From the NCBI GenBank assembly GCA_945835865.1, contig CAMAJQ010000056.1:1-5954 (forward strand): a stretch of DNA of 5,954 bases, given 5' to 3'. Positions 1 to 5,953 of this stretch are shown piece after piece. The notes beneath the pieces are model-generated. The model was not told the origin of the DNA. It saw only the letters and a program-made list of their open reading frames with translations, and did no database searches. The position numbers and the translations under genes were made by a program. How positions within the stretch are numbered: the first letter of the stretch is position 1; each line of letters begins with the position of its first letter. Source of the stretch: an uncultured Clostridia bacterium (GTDB taxonomy: Bacteria > Bacillota > Clostridia > Christensenellales > Borkfalkiaceae).

Positions 1-3000
1 CGCCCGTCACTTCGGGGAAGGTCGCGTCGGTGTACCCTTCGATATCCAGTTCGTAACCGAATACTTCGGTCACGACGGTGCCGAGGAGCTTGGTAAGCGC
101 CGGATTGGAAGAATTGAGATCGGGGAAACATTCTCCGACGGTCAGTTCTTCAAACAAGTCCTTCACGACGGCGAACGCCCCCGCCTTCGGACTCTTTCTG
201 AATTCGTCGATATATCCCTTGACCGCAACGGAGTCGATATCGAGCGCGTTGGAAACGAAGGGAAGCATTTTCTTTCCGTTGACCGACCAGTCGTCTCCCG
301 TCTTGCTCACGTCGGCAAAGAGAGCGACGATATCGCCGACCCCCACGCCCTCGAAGAGACCGACCAGATAGTCGATTTTGTCGGACAGGCTGTCTTTGGA
401 AGCGAGTTTGCCGATCGTCTCCCGGACCTTGACGGAGAAGAGAGAATCGACCGCTTTCTTGAGCGTTTTGCCGTCCTTGATCCATACTCCGCCTTCCTTG
501 GAAAGCCCGATGGCGGGAGCGATCAGATCGCCGATCTCGTAATCGGCAAACGGACCCGCAAACACGTCGTCGAGAATATCGTCGACGGTGAGAGTCTGCT
601 TGTTGACAATACTATATATATAAGTTATGAGATTGCCGCAATCGAAATTATAGACGAGGTTGAGAACGCCGTTCAGTTTCTCCGTTTTCGCGCTCGTCAG
701 AATCCCCTCTTCGTTCTCTTCGATCGAAAGGGGCTGCGCGAGGAATTCGCCGATGCGGACCCCGTCGAACAATTTATGAAGTTCTTCCTCGACGTTGAGT
801 TTCTGTTCGCCTTTGATGGAGGAAATGATATCCTGAATGGAGATCGTGCAACCGCAGATGACGTCGAACGCCTTATTCGAAGGAACGCCGTTGAGCGATT
901 CCGTCGTACCGTCCTCGTTTACCTTGATGCCGAGAAGGGTCTGGAATATCCCGCCGACGGTGATCGTCTTGAGATCGTCGACGAATTCGCTCGCCTGGAT
1001 CGCGGGATCGAACAGGTCGCCGAGACGGTATCCGAGCAGTTTGCCCGCCGCGCCGGGGAAATAGACGGCGTTGCCCTGCTTGACAGCGGAATTGCGGAAA
1101 TACCACACGCCGTCTTCGCCGAGACGGAAGTTGAGGGCGTCGCCCACCGTGATATCCCCGATCGCGTCGAGAAGGTCGAAATCGCTGTTCTTATCGAACC
1201 CCGCAACGAACTTCCAGATCTCGATGTTGAGCAGGCGGTTCAGCCCGTCCGAAAGGGCGGTCGCCTCGCTCATATCGTCGGATTTGGTGTAATATTTCGT
1301 ATCTTCGCCTTCGCCCTCCGCACCGAAGTTCAGAAGCGCGACGGCAAGGTTGCCGAGAGTCAGGTCGGGCAGGAATCCCTTGACGATCGCCGAGGCGGAT
1401 CCGGGATTTTCCACGATCGCGAAAATCGCCGTCAGTTCGAGATCGCAGAGGACGCCGAGATATTGATTGGTTTCGTTTCCGTTGGCGTCGTACCATTTGC
1501 CGTCGGCGTACTTCATGCCCAGCACGTCGCCGAGACGGAGCCCCGCGAAAGCGTTTTTAAAGATGGAGAGGACCGTTTCGACGGAAATGGTCTCGCCTTT
1601 CGCAAGTTCCGCAAAGAAGTCCGCCACCTTGACGGTGCAGACGGCTTTGAGGAGAGGATTGAGTTCGCCCTTGGATTCGTCTTTGTAAACGTATTCGCCG
1701 TTTTCGTTCTTCACCACGCCGAAGAGTTCGCCGAGCCCTTCGCCGACCGTCATGTCGCCGAAGTAGCCCTCGAGAGCGGAGGTGAGGTTCTGAACGATCT
1801 GTTTTGCGGTCAGTTCACCTTCTCCGACGACGTCGCGGACGGAGAGTTCGAGCAGCGCGGAGACGAGCGTGCTGTTGATGGCGTTGCCGTCTTTATACCA
1901 CAGTCCGTCTTCGCCTTTTTCGAAGCCGATCGTCTCGAAAATATCCCCGATGCTGAATTCGCCGAAGCCGTTCAGGATCTTCTGGATCTTTTCCGCAGCC
2001 GTACCCTCGTCCTTGATCGCAAGGTAGAAGGTCGTAACGTCGAGAGAAGAGATCACTTTGAGAATACCTTTGGCGGGAGTCGTCATCTCCGCGTCCGTGT
2101 ACCACTTGCCGTCCTCTTCGTTATATGTATAGCCGATCACGCCGCCGATGCGGATGTTGTCCGTCAGGTTTTCGATCGAGAAGACGTATTTGCCCGTCTC
2201 GGCGTCTTTCGTGAACAGATCGCGTATCTTGATGCCGTTGAACAGAGAATCGATACGGGAGACGATCTGCTCGTCGGTCACCGCCTTACCGATCAGTTCG
2301 CCGACGGAAGAACTGCCGACCGAAGAGAGCCCGCCTTCCACGATCTCCGTCGGAAGGTCGGAAGATTTCGTCACGAAAGTGTCGATGATCGCCCCCATCT
2401 TGACGTTGGCAAGGAGTTCGAGAGGCTTGTTCTGCGAATCCTTCGCGACGTATTCTCCGTCTACGTAATCAAACAGAGTGGGAAGCAGACCGCCGAGCGA
2501 AATGTCGCGGAGCGCCGAGAAAACGCCTTTCTGCCCCGTGAACTCGTCGGTCGCGATCAACTGTCCGACCGTATATCTCCTGAGTTTTGCCCTTTCCTGT
2601 TCGGAGATGATATTGTCGGGGAGAAACGCGAGGACCGCGCCGACCGGAAGGTCGGATACGAACTTCGCGAACCCCTGATCGGTCAGCAAGGTGAAAAGAG
2701 AGACCGTTTTCAGGTCGTCCACGTACTTGCTGTTCTCTTCCCCGTCTTTGATGACGGTAGTTCCCGCAAGCCGGTTGACGAGATTGACGAAGTCCACCCC
2801 CATCTTGTCTTCCAGATCTTTCAGCGTGTAACTGTCCGGAGAAGCGACGGCTTTCTGTAAAAAGCCGACGATGTCCTCCGCGGAATACCCGTTGAATTCG
2901 CCGAGTTCTTCCACGTTGTTCGCAACGTTCTCCACCGTCACGTTGCCGTACAGATAGTACAGCGTGCCGGCAGTCGACGCTACGGTCCCGGTGAGCCCGA

Positions 3001-3049
3001 CGATCATTCCGAGAAGAAAACAGACGATTCTTCTGAAAAGCTTACCCAT
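1..3049 (-). CDS. Large membrane-anchored repeat protein of unknown function, 3' end missing
   Basis: Reading the minus strand from the ATG at 3049 gives 1016 codons without a stop, running off the left edge, so the protein is longer than this. The start is set by an AGGAG 8 nt upstream and by a typical export N-terminus: basic residues KLFRR, then a hydrophobic stretch at about residues 8-34, probably an uncleaved signal anchor. A signal-peptidase site after A27 (S-T-A) is possible; there is no lipobox. From about residue 130 the chain is a run of degenerate repeats with the core hydrophobic-x-[V/I/L]-G-[D/E/G]-hydrophobic, often followed 10-20 residues later by a DG-x-[W/Y] turn (W316, W384, W519, W649, W856, W921). 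It is acid-rich, with few cysteines and no catalytic motif I recognise. Topology suggests an extracytoplasmic domain on one N-terminal anchor. I do not recognise a named family; it resembles, from memory only, uncharacterised clostridial proteins with repeated LTLGD-type motifs. Existence of the gene is well supported; its function is unknown. Confidence 0.9.
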   Translation of the reverse strand, partial: MGKLFRRIVCFLLGMIVGLTGTVASTAGTLYYLYGNVTVENVANNVEELGEFNGYSAEDIVGFLQKAVASPDSYTLKDLEDKMGVDFVNLVNRLAGTTVIKDGEENSKYVDDLKTVSLFTLLTDQGFAKFVSDLPVGAVLAFLPDNIISEQERAKLRRYTVGQLIATDEFTGQKGVFSALRDISLGGLLPTLFDYVDGEYVAKDSQNKPLELLANVKMGAIIDTFVTKSSDLPTEIVEGGLSSVGSSSVGELIGKAVTDEQIVSRIDSLFNGIKIRDLFTKDAETGKYVFSIENLTDNIRIGGVIGYTYNEEDGKWYTDAEMTTPAKGILKVISSLDVTTFYLAIKDEGTAAEKIQKILNGFGEFSIGDIFETIGFEKGEDGLWYKDGNAINSTLVSALLELSVRDVVGEGELTAKQIVQNLTSALEGYFGDMTVGEGLGELFGVVKNENGEYVYKDESKGELNPLLKAVCTVKVADFFAELAKGETISVETVLSIFKNAFAGLRLGDVLGMKYADGKWYDANGNETNQYLGVLCDLELTAIFAIVENPGSASAIVKGFLPDLTLGNLAVALLNFGAEGEGEDTKYYTKSDDMSEATALSDGLNRLLNIEIWKFVAGFDKNSDFDLLDAIGDITVGDALNFRLGEDGVWYFRNSAVKQGNAVYFPGAAGKLLGYRLGDLFDPAIQASEFVDDLKTITVGGIFQTLLGIKVNEDGTTESLNGVPSNKAFDVICGCTISIQDIISSIKGEQKLNVEEELHKLFDGVRIGEFLAQPLSIEENEEGILTSAKTEKLNGVLNLVYNFDCGNLITYIYSIVNKQTLTVDDILDDVFAGPFADYEIGDLIAPAIGLSKEGGVWIKDGKTLKKAVDSLFSVKVRETIGKLASKDSLSDKIDYLVGLFEGVGVGDIVALFADVSKTGDDWSVNGKKMLPFVSNALDIDSVAVKGYIDEFRKSPKAGAFAVVKDLFEELTVGECFPDLNSSNPALTKLLGTVVTEVFGYELDIEGYTDATFPEVTG
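125..2659 (-). repeat. Degenerate ~70-residue protein repeats within the large minus-strand CDS
   Basis: In the translated minus frame the motif [V/I/L]-G-[D/E/G/N/Q] recurs with its glycine at residues 137, 162, 186, 250, 302, 368, 436, 507, 566, 636, 677, 699, 767, 840, 905 and 972; a further copy at 276 has Arg in place of Gly (KIRDLF). Most intervals are 59-73 residues, with some short steps of 22-26. Between the glycine motifs lies a second recurring element of the form VKV-x-[D/E]-hydrophobic (for example around 474, 874), followed by an amphipathic stretch. The repeats are too diverged to show as DNA repeats. Unit boundaries are my reading by eye. Confidence 0.75.
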
Positions 3050-3057
3050 AACTTTGA

Positions 3058-3062
3058 CTCCT
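3058..3062 (-). promoter_or_regulatory. Ribosome binding site of the repeat protein
   Basis: Minus-strand AGGAG ends 8 nt before the ATG at 3049. It is a near-ideal Shine-Dalgarno sequence and fixes the start of the large CDS, which also has the expected membrane-anchor N-terminus from that codon. Confidence 0.85.
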
Positions 3063-3107
3063 GTGTGCCCGGCGACCCCCCGCTATCGCGCCTTCCCCCG
3101 GAAAAAA

Positions 3108-3173
3108 CCGCCGTGCGGCCGTGCCGCAACCGGTTGCCCCCCTGTTTTCAGGCGCGCGTACGCGAGCGTACGC
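3108..3173 (-). other. Hairpin-rich 5' leader of the repeat protein gene
   Basis: The leader between the predicted start of transcription (about 3185) and the ATG is about 135 nt. In RNA order it can form a 7-bp stem GCGUACG/CGUACGC with a 4-nt loop (3156-3173), a 4-bp CCUG-AAAA-CAGG hairpin (3141-3152), a 12-base palindrome GCAACCGGUUGC (3126-3137), and a 6-bp UGCGGC/GCCGCA hairpin (3114-3128) that competes with the palindrome. The last is followed by CGGCGG and six U (3102-3107), which looks attenuator-like. I could not match it to a riboswitch family I know. The stems are seen in the sequence; a regulatory role is inference. Confidence 0.4.
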
Positions 3174-3191
3174 CGTTTATTTACGGGATAT

Positions 3192-3220
3192 ATTATATAA
3201 TTTCAGCAGAATAAAGTCAA
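3192..3220 (-). promoter_or_regulatory. Strong sigma-A type promoter for the repeat protein
   Basis: On the minus strand, TTGACT (3215-3220) and TATAAT (3192-3197) are separated by exactly 17 bp, giving 11 of 12 consensus matches. An A5T5 tract at 3230-3239, near -45 to -54, fits an UP element. The expected start of transcription is near 3185, which leaves a leader of about 135 nt. Confidence 0.85.
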
Positions 3221-3359
3221 GCCGATCGGAAAAATTTTTCGTTTTTATCCCGTCTTATCTGATTTTTTTCGGGAAAAGTTTATTTACGGTTTACTTTTCT
3301 CCCCGAAGAGACGGTGGACCATCCTCTTCTCCTCCCGGAAAAACCGCAAAAAAACGCTG

Positions 3360-3387
3360 AAGGACAAAGCCTTCCGGAGGCGTCCTT
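3360..3387. other. Isolated 10-bp hairpin in the divergent intergenic region
   Basis: AAGGAC (3360-3365) pairs with GTCCTT (3382-3387), and inside it GCCT (3369-3372) pairs with AGGC (3378-3381), with an AAA bulge and a TCCGG loop. Read on the minus strand, it is followed 6 nt later by seven T (complement of 3348-3354), so it could stop leftward transcription. It lies upstream of both flanking promoters, where no terminator is obviously needed. The remaining bases from about 3248 to 3420 show no convincing gene. Confidence 0.3.
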
Positions 3388-3429
3388 TCCGATTTTCGCC
3401 GGAAACTTCTCAAAACGCATTGAAATTCC

Positions 3430-3458
3430 TTGTTTTTTTTGCAAAATTAAAGTATAAT
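3430..3458 (+). promoter_or_regulatory. Promoter for the lipid kinase gene
   Basis: A perfect TATAAT at 3453-3458 sits 17 bp after TTGTTT (3430-3435), a weak -35 that keeps the TTG. The surroundings are T- and A-rich. Transcription should start near 3465, so the in-frame TTG at 3464 would not be inside the message; this supports translation from the ATG at 3494. Confidence 0.75.
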
Positions 3459-3473
3459 GGTCTTTGATCGAAC

Positions 3474-3479
3474 GAAGGA
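3474..3479 (+). promoter_or_regulatory. Likely ribosome binding site of the lipid kinase gene
   Basis: GAAGGA lies 14 nt before the ATG at 3494, longer than ideal. A weaker GGTG at 3485-3488 is 5 nt before the ATG. No better site exists between the predicted transcript start and the ATG, so initiation may be modest. Confidence 0.45.
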
Positions 3480-3493
3480 CGAACGGTGAAAAG

Positions 3494-4366
3494 ATGTTTT
3501 GTTTTATTATCAACCCGCAAGCCAACCGCGGAAAGGCGGCGAAAATCGCCGCAAAGATAAAAGAGATCCTCGAGAAAAAAGGGGTCCCGCACGCCTTTTA
3601 CTACACCTCCCGGCCGGGAGAAGGAACGGAGATCGCGAAAAAACTCTCCGAGGAAGGGCAGAAGAAGATCGTCGCGGTCGGCGGAGACGGCACCGTGCAC
3701 GAGGTCTTTAACGGGATCGATCCGGAAAACGTACAATTCGGGATCATCCCCTGCGGAAGCGGCAACGATTTCGCCGCGACGGCAAAGATCCCGGGCGACC
3801 CCGAAAAAGCGGTGGAACTTCTCCTCGAAGGGAAAGCCGTCCCGACGGACTATATGGTCTGCGACGGCGTAAAGGGTCTGAACATCATCGGAACGGGAAT
3901 CGACGTGGACATCCTGAAACGGTGCCGCAGGAGCAAAATCCTGAAAGGAAAGGCGCAATATCTCATCTCTCTCATCGTCAGCCTGATCAAATTCCGTTTT
4001 TACTCTTTCCGTCTTCCCGAAAACGGAGAGACGGTCCGGAAAGAAGCGCTGATCGCCTGTATCGGCAACGGCAAGCGTTTCGGCGGCGGCATACGGATGT
4101 GCCCGGAAGCCGAAATCGACGACGGATCGCTCGATTTCGTCGTCGCGGGGAAAATGAAAAAGATCCGGATTCCCTTCGCCTTCGTCAAACTGATGCAGGG
4201 TAAGATCCTCGGCCAGGACTTTATCTCTTTCCGCCGCACGGAAAACGTACGCGTCGAATTCGACTCCCCCGTGACCATTCAGATCGACGGGGAACTGTAC
4301 GACGGGATCGACTTCGACGTCTCCGTCGTCAAGGGCGGCGCAATGATTTTCCGCCCGCAGGCTTAA
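3494..4366 (+). CDS. Diacylglycerol/lipid kinase, YegS/DgkB family
   Basis: This 290-residue protein matches the soluble YegS/DgkB/BmrU lipid kinases, which transfer the ATP gamma-phosphate to a lipid hydroxyl; in Gram-positives the usual job is returning diacylglycerol to phosphatidic acid at the inner face of the membrane. Seen motifs: NPQANRGK at residues 7-14, nucleotide-binding GGDGTVHEV at 63-71, PCGSGNDFA at 86-94, a GN...GGG...P.A...DGSLD segment in the C-terminal half, and IDGE at 264-267. Length is normal and no key motif is missing; there is no membrane segment, as expected for a peripheral enzyme. The ATG is preferred over an in-frame TTG 30 nt upstream because it begins right before the FIINP strand and the promoter's start point falls at or after that TTG. 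The gene appears monocistronic and is divergent from the repeat protein. The exact lipid substrate cannot be read from sequence; some family members use sphingosine-like lipids or undecaprenol-like alcohols. Confidence 0.93.
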   Translation: MFCFIINPQANRGKAAKIAAKIKEILEKKGVPHAFYYTSRPGEGTEIAKKLSEEGQKKIVAVGGDGTVHEVFNGIDPENVQFGIIPCGSGNDFAATAKIPGDPEKAVELLLEGKAVPTDYMVCDGVKGLNIIGTGIDVDILKRCRRSKILKGKAQYLISLIVSLIKFRFYSFRLPENGETVRKEALIACIGNGKRFGGGIRMCPEAEIDDGSLDFVVAGKMKKIRIPFAFVKLMQGKILGQDFISFRRTENVRVEFDSPVTIQIDGELYDGIDFDVSVVKGGAMIFRPQA

Positions 4367-4384
4367 ATCTCAATTAAATATCCG

Positions 4385-4409
4385 TTTATCGGCTTATAGA
4401 TAAATTTTT
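4385..4409 (+). terminator. Weak AU-rich terminator after the lipid kinase gene
   Basis: TTTATC (4385-4390) pairs with GATAAA (4399-4404) around an 8-nt loop and is followed directly by five T (4405-4409). It lies 18 nt after the stop codon. The stem has one G-C pair only, so it is probably inefficient alone and backed up by the stronger hairpin downstream. Confidence 0.4.
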
Positions 4410-4421
4410 GATCAGAACAGA

Positions 4422-4459
4422 CGAAAGGTCCGCTGCAAATTCTTGCGGCGGACCTTTCG
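4422..4459. terminator. Likely bidirectional terminator hairpin between convergent genes
   Basis: CGAAAGGTCCGC (4422-4433) is perfectly complementary to GCGGACCTTTCG (4448-4459). Inside, a T-G wobble and GCAA/TTGC extend the pairing to 17 bp with an ATTC loop. It lies between the ends of the plus-strand kinase gene and the minus-strand regulator gene, which is where a shared terminator is expected. The A-run and U-run are inside the stem and no long T-tract follows on either strand, so it is not a canonical intrinsic terminator. Confidence 0.7.
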
Positions 4460-4480
4460 GGGTAAATTGCTCTCTTTGCT

Positions 4481-5410
4481 TTATTTTATGCTTGCCAGAA
4501 CGGAACGCGCCGCCGAGGCAACCTCTTTCTTCAGTTTTTCGGGAGAGACCACCCTTACCGTCCCCCCGAAAGAAAGGATTTTGGAAACGAGATGCTTATC
4601 GACGGGAAAGAAGGCGGAAGCGCACGCCGTGCCGTCCCTGTTTTCGGTCACGCGGTCGACGCCGAGCCATTCTTCGAGTTCGTTTTTCCCCGCGGAGTCG
4701 CATTCGAGTTCAATGAGTTCGGTCGGCAGAGACTGAAAGAATTTCTCTAAGCCGAGATCGGAACGGGCGATTTCCCTCCGTTCAAACTTTTCCCCCGTGG
4801 GATTGGCGTAGCGGATGCGGGCGATTTTGAACACGCGGAAATCCTCCCGCAGGTGACAGAAGGCGTAAACGTACCACGCGCCTTCTTTCAGCACGACGTA
4901 ATAGGGGTCGACGGTGCGCTCGGTCTCCCCGCCGAAACGGTCGCGGTAGACGAAACCGACGCGATCGCGCGATTCGATGGCGCGGGCAAAAAAAGAGACC
5001 GTCGCGTGCATGGTATCGCTTCCCGTCCAGGAAGAACCGTCAATGATGAAATGCCCCATATACATATCCTCGACGTTACAGTCCAGCCGACTGAGCGCGC
5101 GGAGTTTATCGATGACGGACGTCAGTTCGGGGCTTCCGAACTGCTCGTTGTAAGACGATAAGGTGGAAACGGTCGCCTCGAACTCCTTTGCGGTGAGAAA
5201 ACCGGAACTGAGCCGATAAGTTTCCGCAATGTAATATCCGCCCTCGCGCCCCGGCTCGGAGACGATGGGAACGCCCGCCAGACTGAACGACTCGATATAA
5301 CGGAAAACCGTTCTGCGGGAAATGCCGCACTGTTCGGCGATATACGACGCGGTGAGCCTTCTCCGCGAAAGAAACAAAAACAGCATCTTCAGTAGAATTT
5401 CAAATTTCAT
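4481..5410 (-). CDS. HTH-WYL domain transcriptional regulator
   Basis: The 309-residue protein has the standard layout of WYL regulators (YafY/DeoR-like). An N-terminal winged helix-turn-helix spans about residues 3-62, with helices around T20-C28 and S31-S41 (SRRTVFRYIESF) and a GREGGYYI wing at 54-61. A WYL domain spans about 142-200, with W179-Y180-V181 and the conserved basic stretch FRVFKIARI at 191-199. A C-terminal WCX-like extension covers about 228-306. The family binds DNA as dimers; the WYL part senses ligands, in studied cases nucleic acids or nucleotides. Members control DNA-damage responses, metabolism or defence islands, but no defence gene is visible here, so the target is unknown. 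The ATG at 5410 gives the full helix-turn-helix and normal length; its best Shine-Dalgarno, GGGAG at 5426-5430, is unusually far (15 nt). The gene is divergent from the tRNA and convergent with the kinase. Confidence 0.92.
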   Translation of the reverse strand: MKFEILLKMLFLFLSRRRLTASYIAEQCGISRRTVFRYIESFSLAGVPIVSEPGREGGYYIAETYRLSSGFLTAKEFEATVSTLSSYNEQFGSPELTSVIDKLRALSRLDCNVEDMYMGHFIIDGSSWTGSDTMHATVSFFARAIESRDRVGFVYRDRFGGETERTVDPYYVVLKEGAWYVYAFCHLREDFRVFKIARIRYANPTGEKFERREIARSDLGLEKFFQSLPTELIELECDSAGKNELEEWLGVDRVTENRDGTACASAFFPVDKHLVSKILSFGGTVRVVSPEKLKKEVASAARSVLASIK

Positions 5411-5534
5411 ACGACCGACGGATCTCTCCCTTTTTTCGCGCCTGCGGGGCGGAAAAACGGAAATCCATCTCCTATCTCTTTCCTGTCGCCGGACCCTTTT
5501 CTCCTTTCCGGAAAGAAAGACCTGCCACCCCTTT

Positions 5535-5564
5535 ATTGTAATATACGCCGCACGGTCCTGTCAA
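5535..5564 (-). promoter_or_regulatory. Promoter of the WYL regulator gene
   Basis: On the minus strand a perfect TTGACA (5559-5564) is followed 18 bp later by TACAAT (5535-5540). The predicted transcript start near 5528 gives a leader of about 118 nt before the ATG. I found no clear inverted repeat overlapping it that would mark an autoregulatory operator. Confidence 0.75.
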
Positions 5565-5617
5565 GAGAGAAGGGGAAAATTTTCGGAAATATTTTTTGGA
5601 TTATCATGAAAAAATCG

Positions 5618-5646
5618 TTGACATTACGCAAGAAATCTGATATTAT
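5618..5646 (+). promoter_or_regulatory. Promoter of the tRNA-Leu gene
   Basis: A perfect TTGACA (5618-5623), a 17-bp spacer and TATTAT (5641-5646) give 11 of 12 consensus matches. The upstream DNA (about 5590-5615) is A/T-rich, as usual for strong stable-RNA promoters. Transcription should start near 5653, about 36 nt before the mature tRNA. It points away from the regulator promoter. Confidence 0.88.
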
Positions 5647-5688
5647 ATTCAAGTAATCGGCTGAAGCGTCGGTTTCAACTTCAAACGT

Positions 5689-5775
5689 GCGGACATGGCG
5701 GAATTGGCAGACGCATAAGACTAAGGATCTTATGAGGCATTTCTCGTGCAGGTTCAAGTCCTGTTGTCCGCACCA
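5689..5775 (+). tRNA. tRNA-Leu, anticodon AAG
   Basis: The 87-nt sequence folds as a class II tRNA. Acceptor GCGGACA (5689-5695) pairs with TGTCCGC (5765-5771), followed by A73 and an encoded CCA. The D arm is GCG/CGC with a GG in its loop. Anticodon stem TAAGA (5716-5720) pairs with TCTTA (5728-5732) around the loop CTAAGGA, so bases 34-36 are A5723-A5724-G5725. The long variable arm (5733-5747) forms TGAG/CTCG. The T arm is GCAGG/CCTGT around TTCAAGT. The long variable arm, A73 and D-loop fit leucine. G37 fits a CUN decoder; a UAA anticodon would normally have A37. The tRNA should read CUU, and also CUC (and CUA) if A34 is deaminated to inosine by TadA. It has its own promoter and terminator. 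Confidence 0.96.
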
Positions 5776-5783
5776 ATACGGAT

Positions 5784-5820
5784 CCAACCGAACCTATGAA
5801 ACGGTTCGGTTGGTTTTTTT
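5784..5820 (+). terminator. Intrinsic terminator of the tRNA-Leu gene
   Basis: CCAACCGAACC (5784-5794) pairs perfectly with GGTTCGGTTGG (5803-5813) around an 8-nt loop, and seven T follow (5814-5820). It begins 9 nt after the CCA end of the tRNA, so the transcription unit holds this tRNA alone. Confidence 0.95.
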
Positions 5821-5869
5821 ATGCCATAAATTAAAAAACGTTGGAGTGTTTTTGATTATAAAAATAGAC

Positions 5870-5898
5870 TTGCAAAAAAGTAAACTTTATGCTATAAT
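5870..5898 (+). promoter_or_regulatory. Strong extended -10 promoter for a transcript leaving the window
   Basis: TTGCAA (5870-5875), a 17-bp spacer and a perfect TATAAT (5893-5898) preceded by TGC (5890-5892), the extended -10 element. Transcription should start near 5905. Only about 50 nt of the transcript are in view, without a ribosome binding site or start codon, so the product could be a protein with a long leader or a non-coding RNA. Confidence 0.82.
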
Positions 5899-5927
5899 AA
5901 AAGCACAATTAAGTAGTTTTAATATAA

Positions 5928-5953
5928 GTTTAGCGGAATAGCCGTTGCTAAAC
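5928..5953 (+). other. Hairpin near the 5' end of the outgoing transcript
   Basis: GTTTAGC (5928-5934) is perfectly complementary to GCTAAAC (5947-5953), with an inner GG/CC pairing possible across a bulge. It starts about 23 nt after the predicted transcript start, and the window ends one base after it. It may be the first stem of a structured leader or a small RNA; too little sequence is visible to name it. Confidence 0.4.

Noticed and set aside
776..2860. 694-codon plus-strand ORF, long enough to look like a real gene
   Set aside because: It has no ribosome binding site or promoter, its protein is an Arg/Asp/Glu/Val/Phe-rich string without recognisable domains, and it is the exact in-register complement of the minus-strand repeat gene, which has a promoter, Shine-Dalgarno sequence, membrane anchor and repeated motifs.
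3108..3173. Known riboswitch (c-di-GMP, NiCo or similar) in the leader
   Set aside because: There are scattered GC-rich stems, but I could not find the conserved core of any riboswitch family I know.
3156..3173. Two GCGTACGC copies as an operator or short tandem repeat
   Set aside because: Each copy is self-complementary and together they are better explained as the two arms of one RNA hairpin in the leader; two copies are too few to call a repeat array.
3464..3493. TTG start ten codons upstream for the lipid kinase
   Set aside because: It coincides with the predicted transcript start and the extra residues (MIERRTNGEK) do not fit the family, whose members begin right at the INP strand.
3280..3525. 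81-codon minus-strand ORF crossing the kinase promoter
   Set aside because: It overlaps the kinase promoter and start, lacks a ribosome binding site, and its N-terminal part is the complement of kinase coding sequence.
5689..5775. Reading the tRNA as Leu(UAA)
   Set aside because: Shifting the anticodon by one base would need a wrong loop frame; the 5-bp stem TAAGA/TCTTA fixes the 7-nt loop as CTAAGGA, giving AAG with G37.
5687..5941. 84-codon plus-strand ORF
   Set aside because: It runs straight through the tRNA gene and its terminator and is not a protein gene.
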